This document shows positions 59,084-64,000 of a DNA stretch of 64,000 bases, piece by piece. A program made the position numbers and the translations under genes. The DNA lies in contig JBGAPI010000016.1 of NCBI GenBank assembly GCA_044221335.1, forward strand, positions 36,563-100,562, read 5' to 3'. The notes below the pieces were generated by a model. The model did no database searches, was not told the DNA's origin, and saw nothing but the letters and a program-made list of their open reading frames with translations. The DNA comes from JBGAPI01 sp044221335. GTDB taxonomy: Bacteria; Pseudomonadota; Gammaproteobacteria; Xanthomonadales; Ahniellaceae. How positions within the stretch are numbered: position 1 is the stretch's first letter; each line of letters starts with the position of its first letter.

Positions 59084-61468
59084 ATGACCTCCCTGCTCCG
59101 CGCCCTCCGTGCCCAGTACCGCCATCCCTGGCAGAACCTCACCATCGTGCTGGCATTGGCCTTGGGACTCGCCCTGTTCCACCTGGCGACCGCACTCGCC
59201 GAACGGATCGGCGCCAGCAGCCTCCCCGGGGTCGATCGGCCGGCCGAGCTCGCCGTGAGCGCCGACACCTGGTCCTGGCAGGACTTCGCGGACCTGCAGG
59301 CGGCATCGGCGGATCTGCCGATCGCCGCCTGGCAGCAACGGACCCTCGCGATCGGCGACGGTGGCGCGACGGCGATCGTCGGCGGCGGAGTCGCCAGCGG
59401 GAACCTGTTCGGTGTGCTGGGCGTCCGCCCGGAAGCGGGTCGCCTGCTCGCCGCAGACGACGATCGCAGCGGCGCGCCGCCGGTCGTCCTGCTGTCCTCG
59501 GCCTATGCCGCCGAGCTCGGCGAGCGTGGTCGCGTCGGCGCCCGGATCAGGGTCAACGGCGGTGAGGCGACCGTGGTCGGAGTGCTGCCGCGCGAGTTCC
59601 AGGGCCTCGCTCTCGGCGCCATGCCGCGGCTGTGGTTGCCGATCCAGACCTGGGCACAACTGCGACCGGTGCAGTATGCCGGCCTCGATCTGACGAATCG
59701 CAGCTGGGGCTGGTTGCGCCTGGTCCTGCGCAGTCCGCTGGCGCTGGAGGCGACGGCGACACGCTTCGCTACCACGGTCGCGCGAGCGCTGCCCAACGGC
59801 GCCGCCGGCACACGCGATACCCAGCTTCTGTCGGCCGAAGCGGCGGCCGTCGGCGCCCGCGATCGTGCCGGCGTCGTCGCGCTCACGACTCTGCTCGCCG
59901 GCAGCGCGATCGCCGTGCTGGTCCTGGCCTTTGCCAACCTCGCGCACCTCGTGCTGCTCCGGGTGCTGGCGCGCGAGCGCGAGTTCGCGACCAAGCTGGC
60001 GCTCGGCGCGCCGCGGGCCATCCTGTGGCGCGAGGTCGCGCTGGAATTGTCGCTGCCGGTCCTGGCGGCGGTCGCGCTCGGGCTCGCGGTGGCCGTCACC
60101 TTGCCGGCGCGACTCGCGGCGCTCGCCGATCTCGATGGCTTGCCGGTCGACGCGGCCGCGCTGCTCTCCCCCTCCCGCGTCGCGCTCAGCATCGGCGTCG
60201 CGCTGGCCGGTGCGGCGCTGGCGGCGCTGGGCCCGCTGCGTCACGTGCTCGGCGCCGCGCGCACCGACGGCCTGCGAAGTTCCGCCGGCGTCGCCGTGCT
60301 CGGCGGTCGTCGCAGCAGCATGCTGCTGGCGAGCCAGATCGCCGCAAGCCTGGTGCTGCTCTACGGCGCCGCTCTGCTCGGCCGCGCGGTGCTGCACGCC
60401 GAAGCGAGCGAGACCGGCATGCAGCTCGACCGCATCGCGCTCGCCGCGCTCGAGCCTGGCATGGTGCGGCAGGCGCCGGAGCGCACCCGCGCCGACCTCG
60501 CCGCGATCGACGCGCTGCTCGCGAAGGAACCGCGCATCGAGCGCTGGACCTGGGCCGGCGAGATGCCGCTGGTGGTCGGCGAGACCGAGGACACGCTCGA
60601 CGTCGAGGGTTACGCCAGCCCCGACGGCAAGCCCGCTGTGGCGCAGTCGGTGCGGGTCGGCGCCGGCTATTTCGACACGCTCGGCGTGCGTCTCGTCGCC
60701 GGCACCGCGTGGCCGGCGAACGGCGTCGGCAGCGGCGAGGCGATCGTCGACCAGAGCTTCGTGGCGCGCTACCTCGGTGGCCGCGATCCGATCGGCGTGC
60801 ACCTGCGCATGTTCGACCGCGACGCGCGCATCGTCGGCGTCGCGCCGGACCTGAGCTTGAACGGCATCCACGCCGCCGTGCGCCCGAACGTCTACCTGCC
60901 GCTGGCGGACGCGCTCGAAGACGGTGCGGCGGGCTCACTGGTGCTGATCGCCCGGGCCCGGAGCGACGCCGTCGGCGCGCTGCCGCTGCTGACCGACGCA
61001 TTGCGCCGCGTCGATCCGGACCTGCCACTGCGCCGCGCCACGATCGCCGCCGATCTCTACGGGATGATCCTGCTGCCGCAGAGGCTCGGCCGCCTCCTGC
61101 TCGCGGTGCTCGGCGTCGGCGGCCTGCTGCTCGCCGCGATCGGCCTCTATGGCGCGATCGCCGCGCTGGTCGCACTGCGCGCCGGCGAGATCGGACTGCG
61201 CCTTGCGCTCGGTGCGACGCCGCGCGACGAGCTCGGTCGCCAATTACGGCGCGGGGCGCTCACCGCCGGCGTCGGCGTCCTCGTCGGAATACCCGTTGCG
61301 ATGCTGCTGGGCCGGAGCTTGTCGGCGCTGCTGTACGGGCTGTCCGGCATCGATCCGATCGCGGCCGCCGTCGCTGCCGGGTTCTGCCTCGTGGTGGCGC
61401 TGGCGGCGACGCGGTTGGCGGCGCAGGGGGTTGTGCGTCTGGACCCGGTGGAGGCGCTGCGCTCGTAG
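59084..61468 (+). CDS. Second ADOP-type ABC transporter permease, orphan
   Basis: 794 residues with the same duplicated MacB/FtsX layout as the gene at 35317-37749: an N-terminal TM helix (LTIVLALALGLALFHLATAL), a periplasmic domain with GGVASGNLFGVLGVRPEAGRLL, and a TM bundle (AVLVLAFANLAHLVLLRVLAR). A second half follows with VGAGYFDTLGVRLVAGTAW, and the end is VRLDPVEALRS. No ATPase gene is near. The start at ATG 59084 is preferred to 59036. The stop TAG opens the repeat array at 61466. Confidence 0.88.
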   Translation: MTSLLRALRAQYRHPWQNLTIVLALALGLALFHLATALAERIGASSLPGVDRPAELAVSADTWSWQDFADLQAASADLPIAAWQQRTLAIGDGGATAIVGGGVASGNLFGVLGVRPEAGRLLAADDDRSGAPPVVLLSSAYAAELGERGRVGARIRVNGGEATVVGVLPREFQGLALGAMPRLWLPIQTWAQLRPVQYAGLDLTNRSWGWLRLVLRSPLALEATATRFATTVARALPNGAAGTRDTQLLSAEAAAVGARDRAGVVALTTLLAGSAIAVLVLAFANLAHLVLLRVLAREREFATKLALGAPRAILWREVALELSLPVLAAVALGLAVAVTLPARLAALADLDGLPVDAAALLSPSRVALSIGVALAGAALAALGPLRHVLGAARTDGLRSSAGVAVLGGRRSSMLLASQIAASLVLLYGAALLGRAVLHAEASETGMQLDRIALAALEPGMVRQAPERTRADLAAIDALLAKEPRIERWTWAGEMPLVVGETEDTLDVEGYASPDGKPAVAQSVRVGAGYFDTLGVRLVAGTAWPANGVGSGEAIVDQSFVARYLGGRDPIGVHLRMFDRDARIVGVAPDLSLNGIHAAVRPNVYLPLADALEDGAAGSLVLIARARSDAVGALPLLTDALRRVDPDLPLRRATIAADLYGMILLPQRLGRLLLAVLGVGGLLLAAIGLYGAIAALVALRAGEIGLRLALGATPRDELGRQLRRGALTAGVGVLVGIPVAMLLGRSLSALLYGLSGIDPIAAAVAAGFCLVVALAATRLAAQGVVRLDPVEALRS

Positions 61469-61844
61469 GGCGCGCACTGCGCGCCATCGCCCCACCACCT
61501 CGCCATGGCGGCCAGTGGCCGCGCCGACGGCAGGGCGCGCAATGCGCGCCATTGCCTCACCGCCTCGCGATGGCGGCCTGTGGCCGCCCTACGTGGGGCG
61601 CGCACCGCGCGCCATCGCCCCACCGCCTCGCCATGGCGGCCAGTGGCCGCCCTACGTGGGGCGCGCACTGCGCGCCATCGCCCCACCGCCTCGCGATGGC
61701 GGCCAATGGCCGCCCTACGTGGGGCGCGCACCGCGCGCCATCGCCCCACCGCCTCGCCATGGCGGCCAATGGCCGCCCTACGTAGGGCGCGCACTGCGCG
61801 CCATTGCCTCACCGCCTCACGATGGCGGCCAATGGCCGCCCTAC
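61466..61844. repeat. Tandem array of six GTAGGGCG repeat units (63-base period)
   Basis: Units begin at about 61466, 61531, 61594, 61657, 61720 and 61783 (the first is 65 bases). Each has GGGCGCGCACYGCGCGCCAT, a CGCCTCGC middle and GGCGGCCARTGGCCGCCCTAC. The array spans the whole gap between the convergent ADOP and propeller genes, and each of those genes ends at a TAG of the array. Confidence 0.95.
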
Positions 61845-63148
61845 TCCAATGCGTACATCTTCCCGTCGGTCGCGCCCACGTAGATCACACCGTCCGCAAT
61901 CGTCGGCGAAGCCACGAACGACCCGACGCTGTACTGCCGCTCCTGTGCCACCGCCGGCTCCTCGAGCCAGTTCGAGGGATACATCAGCGGCTGGTTGAAG
62001 CTGCCGTCCGCGGCCAGCACCCAGCCGGCGTTCTTCTTCGCCGCCTCGGTGCGGAAGCTCCACAGCACGTCGCCGCTCTTCTGGTCGCGACCCTCGAGCG
62101 TGCCGTTGAACTGACCGACCACGAAGACGTCGCCGGCCAGCGACAGTGAACCCCAGATGTAGGACTTCACCTTCTGCTGGTAGATCTCCTTGCCGTCCGC
62201 TGCGTTGAACACCTGGATCAGGCCGCTGTCCGAGGTGGCGGTGTAGACGCGGCCGTCGCGGACCGCCGGCGTGGTGTTGACCCACGACAGGTTGGTGAAC
62301 ACGTCCCAGCGCTTCGCGCCGGTCTTCGCATCGAGCGCGTAGACATGCGCGTCGCGGCAGCCGACGTAGACCGTGCCGTCGACCACCGCGGCCGAGGCCT
62401 GGAAGCCCTGCTGGTTGTGGATCGCCTCGTCGACACCGGCCTGGAACTCCCAGCGCTTCGCCCCCGACTTCGCATCGAGCGCGTAGAACTTGCCGTCCCA
62501 GCTGCCGATGTAGATCGTGCCGTCGGCGAACGCGGGCGAGGCATGGACCACGTCGCCGGTCGCGAACTTCCAGCGCAGCGCGCCGCTCGCCGCATCGACC
62601 GCGTAGACGTTGCTGTCGCCGCTGCCGAAGTAGACGAGGCCGTCGATGACCAGCGGGCTCGACAGGTACGAGTCGTAGATGTCCGGCATGGTCTGCGACT
62701 TCGGCGCCTGGCCATGGATGCCCTTCGCCTCGAAGCGGCGCTCGCCGCCGGTCGCGAACTTCCATTTCGTCGCACCGGTCGTCGCATCGAGCGCGTGCAG
62801 GCGGCCGTCGTAGCTGACGACGTAGAGCACGCCTTTCGCCAGCGCGGGCGTGGACGCGACCGGCCCGCCGGTCGGCGCGTTCCAGCGCTGCTTGCCGTTC
62901 TTCGCATCGAGCGCGTAGACGACGCCGTCGTTGCTGCCGAAATACAGCGTGCCGTGGTCGACGACCGCCGAGCCGAACACGCGGTCGCCGGTCTGGAAAC
63001 TCCACTTCACGCCCTTCAGCGTGCGCGGCGCGGCTCCGGGGTAGACGCCGGTGTGGGCGGGATCGCCGCGAAACATCGTGTCCGCCTGGACAGGGGCACT
63101 GAGCGCGAGGGCAATCGCCGCCCCGAGGAGGCCGTGAAAGCGACTCAT
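61841..63148 (-). CDS. Exported PQQ/BamB-like beta-propeller protein
   Basis: 435 residues with signal peptide 1-22 (PVQA). About seven repeats of about 45 residues carry the PQQ-propeller pattern (VDGTVYVG...VYALDAKTGAKRW), many with YALDA-x-x-G and W. No catalytic dehydrogenase residues are seen, so it is more like a BamB-type scaffold or a binding propeller. Its ATG (63148) overlaps the stop of the preceding gene (ATGA), so it is translated with the protein at 63145-63876. The end TAG lies in the array. Confidence 0.85.
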   Translation of the reverse strand: MSRFHGLLGAAIALALSAPVQADTMFRGDPAHTGVYPGAAPRTLKGVKWSFQTGDRVFGSAVVDHGTLYFGSNDGVVYALDAKNGKQRWNAPTGGPVASTPALAKGVLYVVSYDGRLHALDATTGATKWKFATGGERRFEAKGIHGQAPKSQTMPDIYDSYLSSPLVIDGLVYFGSGDSNVYAVDAASGALRWKFATGDVVHASPAFADGTIYIGSWDGKFYALDAKSGAKRWEFQAGVDEAIHNQQGFQASAAVVDGTVYVGCRDAHVYALDAKTGAKRWDVFTNLSWVNTTPAVRDGRVYTATSDSGLIQVFNAADGKEIYQQKVKSYIWGSLSLAGDVFVVGQFNGTLEGRDQKSGDVLWSFRTEAAKKNAGWVLAADGSFNQPLMYPSNWLEEPAVAQERQYSVGSFVASPTIADGVIYVGATDGKMYALE

Positions 63149-63876
63149 TTCGCGCGCTCCAGGTTCAGGGGGTATTCGGTGCCGGCGACGTTGCAGAGGC
63201 CGTTGAAGTGCTTGCCGTCGGCCGACAACCGGCCTTCGTAGCCGACGTTGATCGGCGATTCCATCTGCAGGAAACCGTCGCTGTAGCCGAGCCAGCTCAC
63301 CGGGATGTCGGTCGTCCGCTTGCCTTCGACGTGGAAGGTGGCCTGGGTGCCGTTCTTGTCCGGGTTGGAGAACACCATCGTCACGTGGCGGACGTAGCCG
63401 CCCGAGCCGATGAAGTCGCCGGTCCAGGTGCCTTCGGTCGACTTCGGCATCGTGCCGCGCGGTCGCGGCAGCTGCACCGCCGCGTCGCCGACCCGCGCGA
63501 GCGCGATCGAGGTGCGCCAGCCGCCCTGGTGGAACTCGCCGTGCAGGAGGCCGTCTTCGCCGAAATGCAGCTGGTAGGACGCCTTGTTCTCGCCAGGACC
63601 GGCGAGCGCGTCGGTCAGTGTGGCGACGAGTTCGCCGCCCTCGAGCTTGAACGCGCCGAGCGCCGCCCCGCGCGTCTTCAGCTGCGGCAGGTCGGTGGAG
63701 CCGACCCACACGCCCTTCGCATCGCGCGCGAGGTCGACGGTGGCATCGACCGGCCGCTCGGGGATCCCGATCACGCCCTGCCAGCGCCCTTCGAATTTCG
63801 CCGGCGCGGTCTCCGCGTGCGCCGCGCACGCGATCGTCGCCAGCCCCAAAGCCAGTGCCACAAGTGTTCGTTTCAT
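63145..63876 (-). CDS. Exported protein of unknown function coupled to the propeller gene
   Basis: 243 residues with signal peptide 1-21 (AAHAE). The mature part has two similar beta-rich halves with FEGRWQGVIGIPE...ATVDLARDAKGVWVGSTDLP and GTWTGDFIGSGGYVRHVTMVF, each beginning with a G-x-W-x-G strand. No family is assigned. It starts at ATG 63876 and overlaps the next gene by four bases, so the two products probably act together in the periplasm. Confidence 0.75.
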   Translation of the reverse strand: MKRTLVALALGLATIACAAHAETAPAKFEGRWQGVIGIPERPVDATVDLARDAKGVWVGSTDLPQLKTRGAALGAFKLEGGELVATLTDALAGPGENKASYQLHFGEDGLLHGEFHQGGWRTSIALARVGDAAVQLPRPRGTMPKSTEGTWTGDFIGSGGYVRHVTMVFSNPDKNGTQATFHVEGKRTTDIPVSWLGYSDGFLQMESPINVGYEGRLSADGKHFNGLCNVAGTEYPLNLERAK

Positions 63877-63973
63877 CGTCCCCTCCCGGGATGCAACGAA
63901 GTCCGTCGTACCGCCGACTTTGCGACCGCGGCGAAAACGGAATCGAATGCCGGAAGGAGGTGTGACTTCTGGC

Positions 63974-64000
63974 GTGGGGCGCGCACCGCGCGCCATCGCC
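63974..64000. repeat. GTAGGGCG-family repeat cut by the window end
   Basis: GTGGGGCGCGCACCGCGCGCC plus ATCGCC is the left arm of another unit; the rest lies outside. Confidence 0.7.

Noticed and set aside
61466..61844. Regular repeat array that could be taken for a CRISPR array
   Set aside because: Units follow one another without unique spacers, the unit itself is a paired palindrome of 63 bases, and no cas gene is near.
1..64000. tRNA, rRNA or insertion-sequence genes
   Set aside because: I looked in the gaps for tRNA-like cloverleaf ends and for transposase frames and saw none that I could support.

Overview
The window is very GC-rich and densely coded. Its housekeeping genes (prlC, xth, valS, maeB, rpe, purC, an fnr-type regulator, ybiI) and its interspersed palindromic repeats fit a gammaproteobacterium of the Xanthomonadales/Lysobacterales group (Rhodanobacter, Dokdonella or Lysobacter relatives). 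This placement is inferred from gene content and style; no rRNA or tRNA gene was seen. There is no sign of a prophage, integron, CRISPR array or conjugative element, so this reads as ordinary chromosome with an unusually large set of exported proteins and many short repeats.

Layout. Bases 1-4353 hold the 3' part of prlC, an xth/UPF0149 pair overlapping by 4 bases, and a small unknown gene whose 5' end looks frame-shifted. Bases 4564-15409 form a block of exported proteins: a di-haem cytochrome c peroxidase-like protein, an Ig-repeat endonuclease I, a membrane-spanning CBM9-AraC regulator, a small exported protein followed by a self-cleaving S74 surface protein, and a kelch protein. Three proteins of this block end in the same short tail, F-x-D-[SG]-F-E. 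Bases 15621-18698 (minus strand) hold an exported HIT lipoprotein, a diguanylate cyclase, an EEP-fold hydrolase and a fatty-acid-hydroxylase-like membrane protein. Bases 18820-29202 hold small enzymes, ybiI, a lipoprotein, a YqhA-like protein, valS, an acetyltransferase, a YdjM-like hydrolase, a fused SpmA/SpmB protein and cytochrome c556.

Bases 29415-43789 hold a secreted PHP-fold protein and a secreted HEXXH protein that share PPC and C-terminal jelly-roll-like modules. Between them lie maeB, an orphan ADOP permease, threonine aldolase, a eukaryote-like family 7 glycosyltransferase and a PA0069-type radical SAM protein. Bases 44051-48558 look like an alkane module: a TonB receptor and alkB on the minus strand, with an AraC regulator divergent from alkB. 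Bases 48589-55829 hold fnr with a coupled unknown gene, rpe, a cytochrome c/J-domain pair, purC, a zincin-like protein, an Mpo1-like protein, a DMT exporter and a HEAT-repeat gene split by an in-frame TAA. Bases 55937-63876 hold a tandem pair of unknown exported paralogues, a divergent LysR/SDR pair, a second ADOP permease, and a coupled pair encoding a beta-propeller and a small exported protein.

At least five families of short palindromic repeats fill the gaps. For about ten genes the stop codon is the TAG inside the repeat itself (GTAGGGCG or GTAGAGCGG), which is the most striking non-coding pattern here. The strongest leads are this stop-codon-anchored repeat family, the shared C-terminal tail, the CBM9-TM-AraC regulator, the family 7 glycosyltransferase, and the stop-interrupted HEAT gene.
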